From Corynebacterium halotolerans YIM 70093 = DSM 44683 (GTDB lineage Bacteria > Actinomycetota > Actinomycetes > Mycobacteriales > Mycobacteriaceae), in contig NC_020302.1 in the NCBI RefSeq assembly GCF_000341345.1, positions 1,654,075 through 1,718,074 of the forward strand: DNA of 64,000 nt, in the 5' to 3' direction. Every line of letters starts with the position of its first letter. The stretch's first letter is position 1. A model generated the notes under the pieces. That model was not told where the DNA came from and did no database searches. It saw nothing but the letters and a program-made list of their open reading frames with translations. Shown one piece after another: positions 10,201 to 24,323 of this stretch. The position numbers and the translations under genes are program-made.

Positions 10201-12966
10201 TCAGCCGGAGTTGCGCAGGGCGGTGGCCAGCCCGTTCATGGTCAGCCGGATACCGCGGGAGACGGCGTCGCGCTCGTCGCCCGCGCGGTGCCGGCGCAGC
10301 AGCTCCACCTGGATGATGTTCAGCGGCAGCAGGTACGGGAACCGGCGCCGCACCGACCGGGCCAGCATCGGGTTGTCGGCGAGCAGATCCTCGCTGCCGG
10401 TGACCTTCGTGAACATCTCCCGGGTGAGCCGGAACTCCTCGCTGATGATGCCCCGGATCCTCCCGGCGACCTCGCGGTCGTCGACCAGGCCGGCGTAGAG
10501 ACCCGCCAGCTCCATGCCGGCCTTGCTCATCACCTGCGCCATGTTCGACATCACAGAGGTGAAGAACGGCCAGGTCTCGTAGAGGTGGCGCAGCTCGGCG
10601 CACCGGTCCTCGGCGTCGTCGCCCTCACCGATCCATTCCGCCAGGGCGGTGCCCACCCCGAACCAGCCGGGCAGCATGACGCGCGACTGCGACCACGCCA
10701 GCACCCAGGGGATGGCACGCAGGTCGGCCACGGAGTTCGTCTGCTTCCGGGACGTCGGCCGCGAGCCGATGTTGAGCGCGCCGATCTCGTCCAGCGGCGT
10801 CGATTGCGTGAAGTACGGGATGAAGCCCGGATCCTCGTGCACCAGCCTCGAGTACCTCGCCCGGCTCAGCCGCGCGATCTCGGTCATGATCCCGGTGGCG
10901 CGCTCCCGGTCGACGAGCTCGTCGACGTCCAGCAGGCTGGCCTCCAGTGTCGCCGAGACCAGTGCCTCCAGGTTGCGGCGGGCGGTGTGCCCGGAACCGT
11001 ACTTGGCGGAGATGATCTCGCCCTGTTCGGTGATGCGCACGGAGCCGTCGACGGCGCCCTTCGGCTGTGCGAGGATCGCCTCGTAGGAGGGACCACCGCC
11101 GCGTCCGACGGTGCCGCCCCGGCCGTGGAACAGCCGCAGCCGCACGCCGTGGTCGCGTCCGGCGGCCACGATCTGCGTCTCGGCGTCGTAGAGGGCCCAG
11201 TTGGCGGCGAGGTACCCGCCGTCCTTGTTGGAGTCGGAGTACCCGAGCATGACCTCCTGGACGTCCCCGCGCTGGGCGAGGTAGGCCCGGTAGAGCGGCA
11301 GCGCCCACAGTTCGCGCAGGATGCCCGCGCCGGCCGCCAGGTCGTCGATGGTCTCGAACAGCGGGATCACGTCCACGCTGCCGGTCGGCCGCTCCCCGTC
11401 CGCGTGGAGGAGGCCGACCTCCTTGAGCAGCACCATGGGCTCGAGGATGTCGCTGACCGAGGTGGCCATCGAGATGATCAGGTGCGGGATCATCTCCATG
11501 CCGAAACGTTCCACGCTGGTCGCGGCCTGCTCGAACAGGTCGAGCTCGCGCTGGGTCGGTTCGCTGAAGCCGCGTCGGCCGCGCGGCACCAGCGGCCGCG
11601 GGGTGCGCAGCTCCCGGGTCAGCAGGTCGATCCTCTCCTCCTCCCCCAGCGAGGCGTAGTCGTCGTGGACGCCGGCGGCGGCGAAGACCTCTGCCAGGAT
11701 CGCCTCGAAGCTCTCGGAGTTCTGCCGCAGGTCCAGCGAGTAGAGGTGGAAACCGAAGCCGGCCACGGCCGCGCGGATGGTGGCGAGCCGGTCGTCGGCG
11801 ATGATCTCGTCGTGGGAACGGCGCAGCGATTCGTCGATGACGGCGAGATCCGCGTCGAACTCCCCGGGCCCGGAGTAGGGTTCATGCACCCGGTGCCAGG
11901 ATCCCTCCACGGCATCCTCGCCGATGAGGGTGGCGGTGGTGGCCAACAGGCGTCCCCGGATGCCGCGGATGGCGCGGCGGTAGGGCTCGTCGACGCGGCT
12001 GGGCACGTCGTTGAGGCCGCGTTTGGCCAGCGCCACCAGGTCGACGGTCACCGAGGTCATCCGGTCGGACAGGCTCAGCTCGTGTTCGAGGGCCAGCAGC
12101 TGGGTTTCGTAGTGCTTCAGGACGGTCTGGGCGGCCCGGCGGGTGGCGTAGTCGAGGGTGGCGGCGGTGACGAAGGGATTGCCGTCGTGGTCGCCGCCGA
12201 TCCAGGAGCCCGGGCGCACGAGCGCGCGGGTGGGCACCCCCTGCCCGAAGTCCGCGCGCAACCGGTCGTCGACGGCGCGGTTGAGCGCCGGGATCTCCTC
12301 GAGCAGGGAGAGTTTGTAGTAGCGCAGGCCGACCTCGATCTCATCCTCGATCCGGGGGCGGGCCATGCGGATCAGGGCGGTCTGCCACAGAATCGTCAGG
12401 CGCCGGCGGATCTGCCGGTCAACCTCCTCGAGCTGGGAGTCGGTGCGCGCGGTGTGCGGGGCCTCCAGCAGCCGGTGCCGGACGGTCATCTGCTCGGTGA
12501 TGTGCCGCTGCGCGTCGAAGACGGTGCGCCGCCGGGTCTCGGTGGGATGCGCCGTCAGCACCGGGGCGACGAGCGCGCCGTCGAGGGCCTCGGCCACCGT
12601 CGCGGCGTCGACACCCGCCCCGGCGAGCTTCGCCCACGTGGTCTCCAGGGTGGAGTCGGGGGCGGGGCCGCCGGCGTCGAGGAGACGCTCGCGGGTGAAG
12701 TCGTCGTGGAGATCCTCGGCGAGGTTGGCCATCAGCGCGAAGTGGCTGAAGGCCCGGATCACCGGGGTGGCACGCGCGGGTTCGATGTTGCGGAACAGCT
12801 CCACCAGCGCCTCGAGACCGGTGTCGCCCTTGGCGATTCCGAAGGCCAGTTGGCGGGCGTGCTCGACGAGGTCGAAGACCTCCTCGCCCTCCTGTTCCGC
12901 GATCACCCGGCCGAGGACCCGGCCCAGGTAGCGGATGTCTTCCTGCAGGTGGTCGGCAGGTGTCAT
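10201..12966 (-). CDS. ppc: Phosphoenolpyruvate carboxylase
   Basis: 921-residue enzyme converting phosphoenolpyruvate and bicarbonate to oxaloacetate, the main anaplerotic step. The catalytic histidine motif VLTAHPTETRRRTV is in the N-terminal part; GYSDSNKDGGYLAANW and the glycine-rich loop FHGRGGTVGRGGGPSYE follow, and the conserved C terminus ends ATALRNSG. Start set at the ATG of MTPADHLQEDIRYLGRVLG; the frame is open further upstream through the tpiA region. Last enzyme gene of the gap-pgk-tpiA-ppc cluster. Confidence 0.97.
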   Translation of the reverse strand: MTPADHLQEDIRYLGRVLGRVIAEQEGEEVFDLVEHARQLAFGIAKGDTGLEALVELFRNIEPARATPVIRAFSHFALMANLAEDLHDDFTRERLLDAGGPAPDSTLETTWAKLAGAGVDAATVAEALDGALVAPVLTAHPTETRRRTVFDAQRHITEQMTVRHRLLEAPHTARTDSQLEEVDRQIRRRLTILWQTALIRMARPRIEDEIEVGLRYYKLSLLEEIPALNRAVDDRLRADFGQGVPTRALVRPGSWIGGDHDGNPFVTAATLDYATRRAAQTVLKHYETQLLALEHELSLSDRMTSVTVDLVALAKRGLNDVPSRVDEPYRRAIRGIRGRLLATTATLIGEDAVEGSWHRVHEPYSGPGEFDADLAVIDESLRRSHDEIIADDRLATIRAAVAGFGFHLYSLDLRQNSESFEAILAEVFAAAGVHDDYASLGEEERIDLLTRELRTPRPLVPRGRRGFSEPTQRELDLFEQAATSVERFGMEMIPHLIISMATSVSDILEPMVLLKEVGLLHADGERPTGSVDVIPLFETIDDLAAGAGILRELWALPLYRAYLAQRGDVQEVMLGYSDSNKDGGYLAANWALYDAETQIVAAGRDHGVRLRLFHGRGGTVGRGGGPSYEAILAQPKGAVDGSVRITEQGEIISAKYGSGHTARRNLEALVSATLEASLLDVDELVDRERATGIMTEIARLSRARYSRLVHEDPGFIPYFTQSTPLDEIGALNIGSRPTSRKQTNSVADLRAIPWVLAWSQSRVMLPGWFGVGTALAEWIGEGDDAEDRCAELRHLYETWPFFTSVMSNMAQVMSKAGMELAGLYAGLVDDREVAGRIRGIISEEFRLTREMFTKVTGSEDLLADNPMLARSVRRRFPYLLPLNIIQVELLRRHRAGDERDAVSRGIRLTMNGLATALRNSG

Positions 12967-13009
12967 GCGTGCTCTCCTCCCGGTGGGGGTGCGGGGCGCA
13001 GCGAGGGCG

Positions 13010-13792
13010 CTACGCCACCGTGGATGCGGCGTTGGCGACCAGCTTGGCGAAGTCCTCACCGTCGAGCGAGGCGCCGCCGACGAGCCCGCCGTCGACGTCC
13101 GGCTGGCCGACGATCTCGGCGACGGAGTCGGTCTTGACGGAGCCGCCGTAGAGGATGCGGATGCCGTCGGCGACCTCGTCGCCGGCCAGTTCGCGGACGA
13201 GCCCGCGGATGGCGGCGCACACCTCCTGGGCATCGGCGGCGGAGGCCACCTTGCCGGTGCCGATGGCCCAGACGGGCTCGTAGGCGATGACGGTGTCCGC
13301 CAGCTGCGCGGCGGACAGGCCGGCGAGCGAGGCGCGGGTCTGCTCGACGACGTGATCGACGTGGTCGCCGGCTTCGCGCACCGCCAGGGGCTCACCGACA
13401 CACACGATCGGGCTCATGCCCTCTCCGAGGGCGGCGGCGGCCTTGGCGGCCACCAGCTCGTCGGTCTCGTGGTGGTACTCACGGCGCTCGGAGTGGCCGA
13501 CGACGACCCAGGTGCAGCCGAGGGCGGAGAGCATGCCGGCGGAGATGTCACCGGTGTAGGCGCCGGAGGCGTGCGGGGACACGTCCTGGGCGCCGTGGGT
13601 GATCTGCAGCTTGTCGCCGTCGATGAGGGTCTGGACGGAGCGGATGTCGGTGAACGGGACGGTGACCGCCACGTCGACCTTCTCGTAGTACTCCTTCGGC
13701 AGGGCGAAGGCCAGCTTCTGGACGGTGTTGATGGCCTGACGGTGGTTCAGGTTCATCTTCCAGTTGCCGGCGATGAGCGGCTTGCGTGCCAT
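13010..13792 (-). CDS. tpiA: Triosephosphate isomerase
   Basis: 260-residue TIM barrel interconverting dihydroxyacetone phosphate and glyceraldehyde 3-phosphate. GNWKMNLN holds the substrate lysine, VVVGHSERR the catalytic histidine, [14 protein letters not shown] the catalytic glutamate and flexible lid, and ILYGGSV the phosphate loop. AAAGGAG lies before the ATG. Between pgk and ppc in a collinear glycolytic cluster. Confidence 0.97.
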   Translation of the reverse strand: MARKPLIAGNWKMNLNHRQAINTVQKLAFALPKEYYEKVDVAVTVPFTDIRSVQTLIDGDKLQITHGAQDVSPHASGAYTGDISAGMLSALGCTWVVVGHSERREYHHETDELVAAKAAAALGEGMSPIVCVGEPLAVREAGDHVDHVVEQTRASLAGLSAAQLADTVIAYEPVWAIGTGKVASAADAQEVCAAIRGLVRELAGDEVADGIRILYGGSVKTDSVAEIVGQPDVDGGLVGGASLDGEDFAKLVANAASTVA

Positions 13793-13847
13793 GGAAAGGC
13801 ACTCCTTTCAGTTACGGGTGAAGCGGGGCTCAGGCGGGGACGCGGTC

Positions 13848-15062
13848 TCAGGCGCCCAGGACGGTCACGCCCGGCAGCTCCTTGCCCTCGAGGAACTCGA
13901 GGGAGGCGCCGCCGCCGGTGGAGATGTGGGAGAAACCGTCCTCGTCCAGGCCCAGGACACGGACGGAGGCCGCGGAGTCGCCGCCGCCGACCACGGAGAA
14001 CGCCCCGTTGGCGGTGGCGTCGATGATGGCCTTCGCCACGCCCTCGGTGCCCTTGGAGAACGGCTCCATCTCGAACACACCCATGGGGCCGTTCCAGAAG
14101 ACGGTCCTGGCGTCCGACAGCACCTCGGCGAACTGCTTGACGGACTCGGGCCCGATGTCCGGGGACAGCCAGCCCTCCGGGATGCCGTCGAGGGCGACGA
14201 CCCTGTTCTCGGCGTCGGCGGAGAACTCGGCGGCGGCCACGAGGTCGACCGGCAGGACGATGCGGTCGCCGAAGCGGGACAGCAGGTCCCGGCAGGTGTC
14301 GATCATCTCCTCCTGCAGCAGGGACTTCTGGGTGTTGTAGCCCTGGGCGGCGAGGAAGGTGTAGCACATGCCGCCGCCGATGATCAGCTTGTCGGCCTTG
14401 CCCGCCAGGGCCTCGATGACGCCCAGCTTGTCGGAGACCTTGGAGCCGCCGAGGACGACGACGTACGGCAGCTCCGGGTCGGTGGCGGTCCTGTCCAGGA
14501 CCGTGATCTCCTTTTCCACGAGCTTGCCCGCGTAGGCCGGCAGTCGCTTGGCGATGTCGTAGACGGAGGCTTGGGCGCGGTGGACCACGCCGAAGCCGTC
14601 GGAGACGAAGGCGCCGTTGTCGGCGGCCAGGGCCGCGAGCTGGTCGGCGAACTCGCCGCGCTCGGCCTCGTCCTTGGAGGTCTCGCGGGCGTCGAAACGC
14701 ACGTTCTCGATCAGGAGGACATCGCCCTCGGTCAGGCCGTTGGCGCGCTCGTGGGCGTCCTCGCCGACGACGTCGCCGGCCAGGGCGACGTACTGGCCGA
14801 GCGCGTCGGACAGGGCCTCGGCGACCGGGGCCAGGGAGTACCTGGAGTTGACCTCGCCCTTGGGGCGGCCGAGGTGGGCCATGACGATGACCTTGGCGTC
14901 GGCGTCGACGAGGGCCTGGAGCGTCGGCAGGGAGGCCGTGATGCGACCGGGGTCGGTGATCTCACCGGCGTCGTTGAGCGGGACGTTGAAGTCCGAGCGG
15001 ACGAGGACGTGACGGCCCTCGACGCCCTCGTCGAGCAGATCTGCAAGGGTCTTGACGGTCAT
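13848..15062 (-). CDS. pgk: Phosphoglycerate kinase
   Basis: 404-residue two-domain kinase making ATP from 1,3-bisphosphoglycerate. [13 protein letters not shown] and [19 protein letters not shown] mark the N-terminal substrate domain, [15 protein letters not shown] the central part and [11 protein letters not shown] the nucleotide domain. Start at the ATG of [13 protein letters not shown], preceded by AAGGAG. Downstream of gap across a 152-nt spacer with a strong hairpin. Confidence 0.97.
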   Translation of the reverse strand: MTVKTLADLLDEGVEGRHVLVRSDFNVPLNDAGEITDPGRITASLPTLQALVDADAKVIVMAHLGRPKGEVNSRYSLAPVAEALSDALGQYVALAGDVVGEDAHERANGLTEGDVLLIENVRFDARETSKDEAERGEFADQLAALAADNGAFVSDGFGVVHRAQASVYDIAKRLPAYAGKLVEKEITVLDRTATDPELPYVVVLGGSKVSDKLGVIEALAGKADKLIIGGGMCYTFLAAQGYNTQKSLLQEEMIDTCRDLLSRFGDRIVLPVDLVAAAEFSADAENRVVALDGIPEGWLSPDIGPESVKQFAEVLSDARTVFWNGPMGVFEMEPFSKGTEGVAKAIIDATANGAFSVVGGGDSAASVRVLGLDEDGFSHISTGGGASLEFLEGKELPGVTVLGA

Positions 15063-15118
15063 GGAATCTCCTTGGCTGGAAGAGTCGGGGAAAATGGTGG
15101 TGTCCCGGGCGAGACGAA

Positions 15119-15152
15119 CGGCCCGGCGTGTGCCGAGGCACACCCCGGGCCG
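15119..15152 (-). terminator. Intercistronic hairpin between gap and pgk
   Basis: Inverted repeat, CGGCCCGG-GTGTGCC pairing with GGCACAC-CCGGGCCG around a tiny loop. No U-tract follows on the minus strand, so it is more likely a partial attenuator or an mRNA-stability element separating gap from pgk than a full terminator. Confidence 0.5.
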
Positions 15153-15214
15153 CAGGGCTGCGCTCCCCCGCCGGTCAGCCGCGGGGCCGCCCGAGGGGAG
15201 TGCGGGTGAGCCGC

Positions 15215-16604
<1,390 letters not shown>

Positions 16605-17585
16605 TCAGTCGTCCAGCAGTTCGTCGCTGACGGCGGCGTGGGTGTCGGGGATGCCCAGTTCCTCCGCGCGCTTGTCGGCCATGGACAGCAGCCGGCGGAT
16701 GCGGCCGGCCACGGCGTCCTTGGTCATCTGGGGATCGGCGAGCCGGCCGAGTTCCTCGAGGGAGGCCTGGCGGTGCTGGACACGCAACTGCCCCGCCTCG
16801 GCGAGGTGCTCGGGAACGTCGTCACCGAGGATCGCCATGGCACGCTCCACGCGGGCGGCCGCGGCCACGGCGGCGCGGGCGGAGCGGCGCAGATTGGCGT
16901 CGTCGAAGTTGGCCAGGCGGTTGGCGGTGGCGCGGACCTCGCGGCGCATCCGCTTGTCCTCCCACTCCAGCCGGACCCGCTGGGCGCCCATGCGGGTCAG
17001 CAGCGCGCCGATGGCGTCGCCGTCGCGGACGACGACCCGGTCGACTCCCCTGGTCTCCTTGGTCTTGGCGGTGATGCCCAGCCGCCGCGCGCAGCCGACG
17101 AGCGCGAGCGCCGCCTCCTGACAGGGGCAGGTGACCTCGAGCGCCGAGGAGCGGCCCGGTTCCGTCAGGGAGCCGTGGGCGAGGAACGCGCCCCGCCAGG
17201 CGGCCTCATTGTCCGCCACGGTGCCGGAGATGACCTGCGGCGGCAGGCCGACGACGACGTGGCCGGAGCGGGTGACCAGTCCGAGACGGCGGGCCAGGTC
17301 GTCCGCCCCCTCCGTGACCCGCAGCAGGTGACGGGAGTTCTTGTGGAGCCCGCCGGGGCCGATGGTGTGGTGGTGGACGGCCACGCCGTAGAGCTCGGAG
17401 AGGGTGGCCGACAGCCGGCGGGCCACCTCCGCGGTGTCCAGTTCGGCCTCGATGACGAGGCGTCCGGCGACGACCTGCATCTGCCCGGCGAACCGCAGCA
17501 CCGCGGCCGCCTCGGCGGCTCTCGCCGACTGGCGGATCACGGTCACCTGTGCGAGTTCGTCCTTGACTTTCGCGGTCAACGCCAC
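16605..17585 (-). CDS. whiA: WhiA, sporulation/cell-division regulator homologue
   Basis: 326-residue protein with the WhiA layout: an N-terminal LAGLIDADG-like fold ([13 protein letters not shown]... [13 protein letters not shown]) and a C-terminal helix-turn-helix ([25 protein letters not shown]). In actinobacteria WhiA acts as a DNA-binding factor for division genes. The GTG start follows AAAGG at about 8 nt. It is downstream of yvcK and rapZ in the order rapZ-yvcK-whiA, conserved in Gram-positive bacteria. Confidence 0.93.
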   Translation of the reverse strand: MALTAKVKDELAQVTVIRQSARAAEAAAVLRFAGQMQVVAGRLVIEAELDTAEVARRLSATLSELYGVAVHHHTIGPGGLHKNSRHLLRVTEGADDLARRLGLVTRSGHVVVGLPPQVISGTVADNEAAWRGAFLAHGSLTEPGRSSALEVTCPCQEAALALVGCARRLGITAKTKETRGVDRVVVRDGDAIGALLTRMGAQRVRLEWEDKRMRREVRATANRLANFDDANLRRSARAAVAAAARVERAMAILGDDVPEHLAEAGQLRVQHRQASLEELGRLADPQMTKDAVAGRIRRLLSMADKRAEELGIPDTHAAVSDELLDD

Positions 17586-17663
17586 TGGTCTGGTTGCCTT
17601 TCTTTCGCGGATCCTGCGGGCCGGCACGGGAGTCGCCGCCCGCCTGCGGCACAACGGCCCAGT

Positions 17664-18650
17664 CTAGTCGCCGCGGTACATCGCCAGGAGCGCGGCCGCG
17701 AGTTTGGACGGATCGTGCCGGTTGCTCCGGCCGCCGTCGCCGTCATCTTCCCGCAGATCCGCGAAGACGATCTCCGCACCGAGGGGCTGGGCGGCGCGCT
17801 CCAGGTAGCGACGCTCCCGGGCGGTGGGCAGCTCGTGGTTGTCCACGAGCACCCGGTCGATCTTCAGGGAGGGTGCGTGCTGGGTGAGCATGTGCACGTG
17901 CCGTTCGGAGGTGAAGCCTGCGGTCTCCCCCGGTTCCGAGGATAGGTTGAGCACGACGACCTTCTGGGCGTCGCTGCCGTTGACGGCGTCGACGATCGAG
18001 GGCACCAGCAGGTGCGGGATGACACTGGAGAACCAGGAACCGGGGCCGAGCGTGACCAGGTCGGCCTCCCCGATCGCCTCGAGGGCTTCCGGGCCGGCTG
18101 GCGGGTGCTCGGGGATGAGCCGCACGCGGCGGACCGCGCCCGGCGTGGTGGCGACGGCGACCTGACCGCGCACGGGGCGCATGATCCGTGGGTCGTCGTC
18201 CAGGCCGGCGACCTCCGCCTCGATGTCGAGCGGCTCGTTGCACACCGGGAGCACCCGGCCGTGGGAACCGGTCAGCTGCGCCACGGTGTCCAGTGCCCGC
18301 TGTTCGCTGCCGAGCACGTCGGTCAGGCCGGCGAGGAGCAGGTTGCCCACGGCGTGGCCCGCCAGTGCGCCATTGCCGCCGAAGCGGTGCTGGAGGGTCT
18401 GCGCCCACATGCGGCCGGTCTCGTCGTCATGGGACAGGGCGGCCAGCGCCATACGCAGATCGCCCGGCGGGATGATGCCGAGTTCGCGGCGGATGCGTCC
18501 CGATGAGCCACCGTCGTCGGCGACGGTGACCACCGCGGTGATCCGCTCGGGCGCGCAGTGCCGGGCGGCGAGCAGGGTCTGGTAGAGCCCGTGCCCGCCT
18601 CCCAGGCAGGTGATGCGGGAGGGGCGGTGGCCCGGGGTGGGGTCGTTCAT
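17664..18650 (-). CDS. yvcK: YvcK/CuvA-family gluconeogenesis factor
   Basis: About 328 residues, with CLGGGHGLYQTLLAAR at the N terminus and VVTVADDGGSSGRIRRELG and PPGDLRMALAALS following, all hallmarks of the CofD-like YvcK family, which binds UDP-sugars and affects cell-wall growth and carbon use. I chose the ATG at 18650 because AAAGGA stands directly before it; an ATG at 18737 without a ribosome binding site would add 29 Pro-rich residues. Between rapZ and whiA. Confidence 0.9.
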   Translation of the reverse strand: MNDPTPGHRPSRITCLGGGHGLYQTLLAARHCAPERITAVVTVADDGGSSGRIRRELGIIPPGDLRMALAALSHDDETGRMWAQTLQHRFGGNGALAGHAVGNLLLAGLTDVLGSEQRALDTVAQLTGSHGRVLPVCNEPLDIEAEVAGLDDDPRIMRPVRGQVAVATTPGAVRRVRLIPEHPPAGPEALEAIGEADLVTLGPGSWFSSVIPHLLVPSIVDAVNGSDAQKVVVLNLSSEPGETAGFTSERHVHMLTQHAPSLKIDRVLVDNHELPTARERRYLERAAQPLGAEIVFADLREDDGDGGRSNRHDPSKLAAALLAMYRGD

Positions 18651-18773
18651 GAGTCCTTTCGGGTCACGGCCACCCGGGGGCGCGGGAGGGGCGGGATGGA
18701 AGACGGGATCGGTGTCGTTCTCGGGCGAGGTGGTCATGGCCGCTCGGTGTCTGTCTGTGCCTGGCGCTGTCGG

Positions 18774-19742
18774 TCAGTGCCGGTTGATGTCGCGGTGGAT
18801 GACGTTGACGTCGAAGTCGTCGTCCGTGCTGAGGCGGCGCCCGATCTCCTCGGCGATGGCCACCGAGCGGTGGTGCCCGCCGGTGCAGCCGACGGCGACG
18901 GTGATGAAGTTCTTGCCCTCGTGCTGGTAGCCGTCGAGCATCGAGTGGAACATCTCCACGAAGTTGCCGATGAATTCATCGGCCCCCGGGCCGGCGAGCA
19001 CGTAGTCCGAGACCGGCCCGTCGACGCCGCGGTACTGGCGCAGCTCGGGCACCCAGTAGGGGTTCGGCAGGAAGCGGACGTCGAGCATGAGGTCCGCGTC
19101 GCGCGGGGCGCCGTGCTTGAAGCCGAAGGACTGGACGGTCACGTGCTGCCGGTTCAGGGCCATCGTGCCGAGGCTGGCCTCGATGGCCCGGCGCAGGTCG
19201 TGGACCGAGAGGTTGGAGGTGTCGATGACGATGTCGGCGATCTCCTTGATCACGGAGACGATCTCGCGCTCGCGCTGCAGGCCCATCTGGAGGGTGTCGT
19301 CCCCCTGCAGCGGGTGGGTGCGCCGCACACTGTCGAAGCGCCGGATGAGCACGTCGTCGCGGGCGTCCATGAACAGGATGGTCGGCGTCAGGCCGCGGGC
19401 CCGCAGCTCGTGCAGGGTCTGCTGCATGCTGCCGCGGAACATGCGGGCGCGGACGTCGGTGACCACCGCGACCTTCTCGACGGGTGAGTCCTCCCGGGCG
19501 CACAGCTCGAGCAGTTCGAGCATGAGCTGCGGGGGCAGGTTGTGGGCGACGTAGAAGCCCTTGTCCTCGAGCACCTTCGCCGCGGAGCTGAGTCCGCCGC
19601 CGGACATGCCGGTGATGAGCACCGGCGGCGTCGGGAAGCGCTGGGTCACCTCGGGGACGGGTCGGGGCAGTCCCTCAGCGGACTCGACCGCGTTGTCCGG
19701 GTATGTCTCCGGGGTGCCGGCGTCAGGGCGGGACTCAGTCAT
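18774..19742 (-). CDS. rapZ: RapZ/YvcJ-family nucleotide-binding protein
   Basis: 322 residues matching Rap[21 protein letters not shown] at residues 43-62, [21 protein letters not shown], and the C-terminal [17 protein letters not shown]. The P-loop lysine is replaced by leucine (GMSGGGLS). In enterobacteria RapZ guides RNase E to a sugar-synthase small RNA; its actinobacterial role is not settled. The ATG at 19742 lies 7 nt from a TAGGAT hexamer, suggesting a leaderless transcript. Part of the rapZ-yvcK-whiA set next to uvrC. Confidence 0.92.
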   Translation of the reverse strand: MTESRPDAGTPETYPDNAVESAEGLPRPVPEVTQRFPTPPVLITGMSGGGLSSAAKVLEDKGFYVAHNLPPQLMLELLELCAREDSPVEKVAVVTDVRARMFRGSMQQTLHELRARGLTPTILFMDARDDVLIRRFDSVRRTHPLQGDDTLQMGLQREREIVSVIKEIADIVIDTSNLSVHDLRRAIEASLGTMALNRQHVTVQSFGFKHGAPRDADLMLDVRFLPNPYWVPELRQYRGVDGPVSDYVLAGPGADEFIGNFVEMFHSMLDGYQHEGKNFITVAVGCTGGHHRSVAIAEEIGRRLSTDDDFDVNVIHRDINRH

Positions 19743-19749
19743 GGAACAC

Positions 19750-19755
19750 ATCCTA
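19750..19755 (-). promoter_or_regulatory. -10 element of leaderless rapZ promoter
   Basis: TAGGAT on the minus strand, 7 nt before the ATG at 19742. It lies between uvrC and rapZ, giving rapZ its own promoter. Confidence 0.4.
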
Positions 19756-19781
19756 ACGTGGGAAGTCCGCGGCGGGGTGCG

Positions 19782-21869
19782 CTACTCCCCCGTCTTCTCC
19801 GGGTGCAGCCCGTCGAACACGGACTGGGCCAGCTTGGGACCGAAGCCCTTGACCGCGGTGATCTCCTCCACCGTGGCCTCCTTCAGCTTCTTCACCGATC
19901 CGAAGTGCTTGACCAGCTCGGTGCGGCGCGTGGCACCCAGGCCGGGGATGCCGTCGAGTTCGGACACCCGCATCCGCTTGGAGCGCTGCTGGCGGTGGTA
20001 GGTGATGGCGAAGCGGTGCGCCTCGTCGCGGATCTGCTGGAGCAGGTACAGCCCCTGGGAGTTGCGCGGCAGGATCACCGGGTCCTCCTCACCGGGCAGC
20101 CACAGCTCCTCGAGCCGCTTGGCCAGGCCGACGAGGTGGACGTCGACGACGCCGAGCTCGTCGAAGACCTTCTGCGCGGCGGCGACCTGCGGGGCGCCAC
20201 CGTCGACGATGTACAGGTTCGGCGGGTAGGCGAAGCGCCGGTTATCGGTGCTCATCTCCTCGACCTGCTCGTCGGCGAAGGTCGAGCCGTCGAATTCCTC
20301 GGCCTCGGGGACGGCGCGCTTGTCCTGGTTGTGGCGCAGGAAGCGGCGGCGGGTGACCTCCGCGATGGAGCCGACGTCGTCGCTGCGGCCCTCGCCGGCC
20401 GCCTCCCTGATGCGGTAGCGGCGGTAGTCGGACTTGCGGGGCAGGCCGTCCTCGAAGACCACCAGGGAGGCGACCACGTCGGTGCCCTGGATGTGCGAGA
20501 TGTCGGTGCACTCGATGCGCAGCGGTGCCTCGTCGAGGCCGAGAGCCTCCTGAATGTCCTGCAGCGCCGCCGAGCGGGCGGTGAGATCCCCGACCCGCTT
20601 GAGCTTGTGCTGGCGCAGGGCGTCCTTCGCGTTGCGCTCGACGGTCTCGGCCAGGGCGCGCTTGTCACCGCGCTGCGGGACCCGCAGGTCCACCTGCGCG
20701 CCGCGCAGCTCGCCGAGCACCTCGCGCACCTGCCCGGCCTCCTCGGGCAGCACCTGCACGAGGATCTCCCGCGGCACCGCCTGCACCGCCCTCGGCTCGG
20801 TGTGGGACAACTGGTCGACGCCCCTGCGTTCGATGTGCTCGACGCGCGCGTTCAGCTCGGCGTCCTCCGCGTCCTCCAGCTGCGCGCGCTCGACGGCGTC
20901 GCCGTAGAACTGGACGAGGAAGTTCTGCATCAGCGCGGGCAGCGCCGGATCCGGCTGCCCGTCGGCCACCGGCCCGGAGGCCGCCTGGTCGCCGGCCTTC
21001 TCGACGACCCAGCCGCGCTGGCCGCGGATGCGGCCGCCGCGGACGTGGAAGATCTGGACGGCGGCCTCGAGTTCGTCGGTGGCGAAGGCGATGACGTCGG
21101 CGTCGGTGCCGTCGCCGAGGACCACCGCCTGCTGCTCCATGACCTTGTTGATCGCGCCGAGGTCATCGCGCAGGCGGGCGGCGCGCTCGAACTCGAGGTT
21201 CTCGGCGGCCTGCTCCATCTCGCCGGTCAGTTCCCGGACCACCTTGTTGGTGTTGCCGGCCAGGAAGGAGGTGAATCCGTCGACGATCTCCCGGTGCTCA
21301 TCGGCGCTGACACGGCCGACGCAGGGGGCGGCGCACTTGTCGATGTAGCCGAGCAGGCAGGGTCGGCCGAGCCGCTCGTGCCGGTGGTACACGCCCTTCG
21401 AGCAGGTGCGCATGGGGAACACGCGGATGAGCAGGTCAAGGGTCTCACGCACGGCCCAGGCGTGCGAGTACGGGCCGAAGTAGCGCACGCCCTTGCGCCG
21501 CGGGCCACGGTAGAAGAAGGCGCGCGGAATCGTCTCACCGGTGGACACCGCGAGCATGGGGTAGGTCTTGTCGTCGCGGTACTTGACGTTGAACCGGGGG
21601 TCGAAGCGCTTGATCCAGGTGTACTCCAGCTGGAGCGCCTCGACCTCGCTGGCCACGACGGTCCACTCCACCGACGCGGCGGTGAACACCATCTGGCGCG
21701 TGCGCGGGTGCAGCGCGGTGACGTCCTGGAAGTAGCTGTTCAGGCGCGAGCGCAGGTTCTTCGCCTTGCCGACGTAGATGACCCGCCGGTGCTCGTCGCG
21801 GAACTTGTAGACGCCCGGGTCCGTCGGAATGGCCCCGGGTGCCGGGCGGTAGGTGGTCGGATCAGCCAT
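19782..21869 (-). CDS. uvrC: UvrABC excinuclease subunit C
   Basis: 695-residue nuclease cutting on both sides of UvrB-bound DNA lesions. The GIY-YIG domain is at the N terminus ([20 protein letters not shown]), the UvrB-binding UVR motif near residue 210-245 ([15 protein letters not shown]), the RNase H-like nuclease in the middle ([20 protein letters not shown]) and a tandem helix-hairpin-helix at the end ([34 protein letters not shown]). Full length. Immediately downstream of the PH-domain gene. Confidence 0.97.
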   Translation of the reverse strand: MADPTTYRPAPGAIPTDPGVYKFRDEHRRVIYVGKAKNLRSRLNSYFQDVTALHPRTRQMVFTAASVEWTVVASEVEALQLEYTWIKRFDPRFNVKYRDDKTYPMLAVSTGETIPRAFFYRGPRRKGVRYFGPYSHAWAVRETLDLLIRVFPMRTCSKGVYHRHERLGRPCLLGYIDKCAAPCVGRVSADEHREIVDGFTSFLAGNTNKVVRELTGEMEQAAENLEFERAARLRDDLGAINKVMEQQAVVLGDGTDADVIAFATDELEAAVQIFHVRGGRIRGQRGWVVEKAGDQAASGPVADGQPDPALPALMQNFLVQFYGDAVERAQLEDAEDAELNARVEHIERRGVDQLSHTEPRAVQAVPREILVQVLPEEAGQVREVLGELRGAQVDLRVPQRGDKRALAETVERNAKDALRQHKLKRVGDLTARSAALQDIQEALGLDEAPLRIECTDISHIQGTDVVASLVVFEDGLPRKSDYRRYRIREAAGEGRSDDVGSIAEVTRRRFLRHNQDKRAVPEAEEFDGSTFADEQVEEMSTDNRRFAYPPNLYIVDGGAPQVAAAQKVFDELGVVDVHLVGLAKRLEELWLPGEEDPVILPRNSQGLYLLQQIRDEAHRFAITYHRQQRSKRMRVSELDGIPGLGATRRTELVKHFGSVKKLKEATVEEITAVKGFGPKLAQSVFDGLHPEKTGE

Positions 21870-21887
21870 GCAGTGGTGGATTCTCCC

Positions 21888-22529
21888 CTAGTCCTGGGGC
21901 ATGTACTTGGCCTCGAGCTCGCGGAAGTCGGCGACGGCCCGGACGACGCCCGCGCCGTCGGCGGCCTGCACCGCCCACAGCGGGACGTACTCGAACTCGG
22001 GCAGTTCCAGCCGGGCCATGCGTGAACCCTGCGGGAACGACAGGCCGTAGATGACGGCCCACGGATAGAAGCGGGTGCCGATGATGTTGCGCACCTCGAC
22101 GCCGTCGGCGTTGGCGCGCACCCGTGGGCGGGTGAAGGCCAGGTAGCCGAGCACGGAGATGATGATGCCGACGCCGACGAAGGCCCATTTGTCGATCGGT
22201 GTGATGGACGCGCCGGTGTAGGCGATGTCGACGACCGCGCCCATGAAGATGTGCACGGCCATGACCACCGCCACCACCACCCAGGCGAGCACCTTCAGGC
22301 GCTTCGAGCGGATCTCGAGCTCCCACGGCTTCGTCGAGGTCATCGCGGTGGGGTCCAGGGCGTTGTAGGCGTAGGCCTGGCGCTCGCTCAGCCCCCCGCT
22401 CTGGCCGCCGGCGCCGGCGGCCGCGCCGGTTCCGGTGGGCTGCTGGTTGGCGGGGTCGTGTGCGTCCACGTCTTCTACCCTCGTGCTCTCTCGGTGGTTC
22501 AGTTTCTGGATGCCGGTGTCATCACTCAT
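21888..22529 (-). CDS. PH-domain membrane protein beside ribH
   Basis: 213 residues: a hydrophilic, Gly/Ala-rich N-terminal ~65 residues, two hydrophobic helices (VLAWVVVAVVMAVHIFMGAV and WAFVGVGIIISVLGYLAF), then a bacterial PH-like domain with ADGVEVRNIIGTRFYPWAVI and SRMARLELPEFEYVPLWAVQA. Homologous to the small membrane protein encoded next to ribH in mycobacteria. Function unknown. The ATG at 22529 lacks a clear ribosome binding site; a GTG at 22469 is an alternative that would remove 20 residues. Confidence 0.8.
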   Translation of the reverse strand: MSDDTGIQKLNHRESTRVEDVDAHDPANQQPTGTGAAAGAGGQSGGLSERQAYAYNALDPTAMTSTKPWELEIRSKRLKVLAWVVVAVVMAVHIFMGAVVDIAYTGASITPIDKWAFVGVGIIISVLGYLAFTRPRVRANADGVEVRNIIGTRFYPWAVIYGLSFPQGSRMARLELPEFEYVPLWAVQAADGAGVVRAVADFRELEAKYMPQD

Positions 22530-22548
22530 CGTCGACGTTCCAGTCTAG

Positions 22549-24319
<1,771 letters not shown>

Positions 24320-24323
24320 CACT

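Noticed and set aside
10150..13137. Nearly 1,000-codon open frame opposite ppc
   Set aside because: Antisense shadow of ppc, with biased composition and no recognisable motif.
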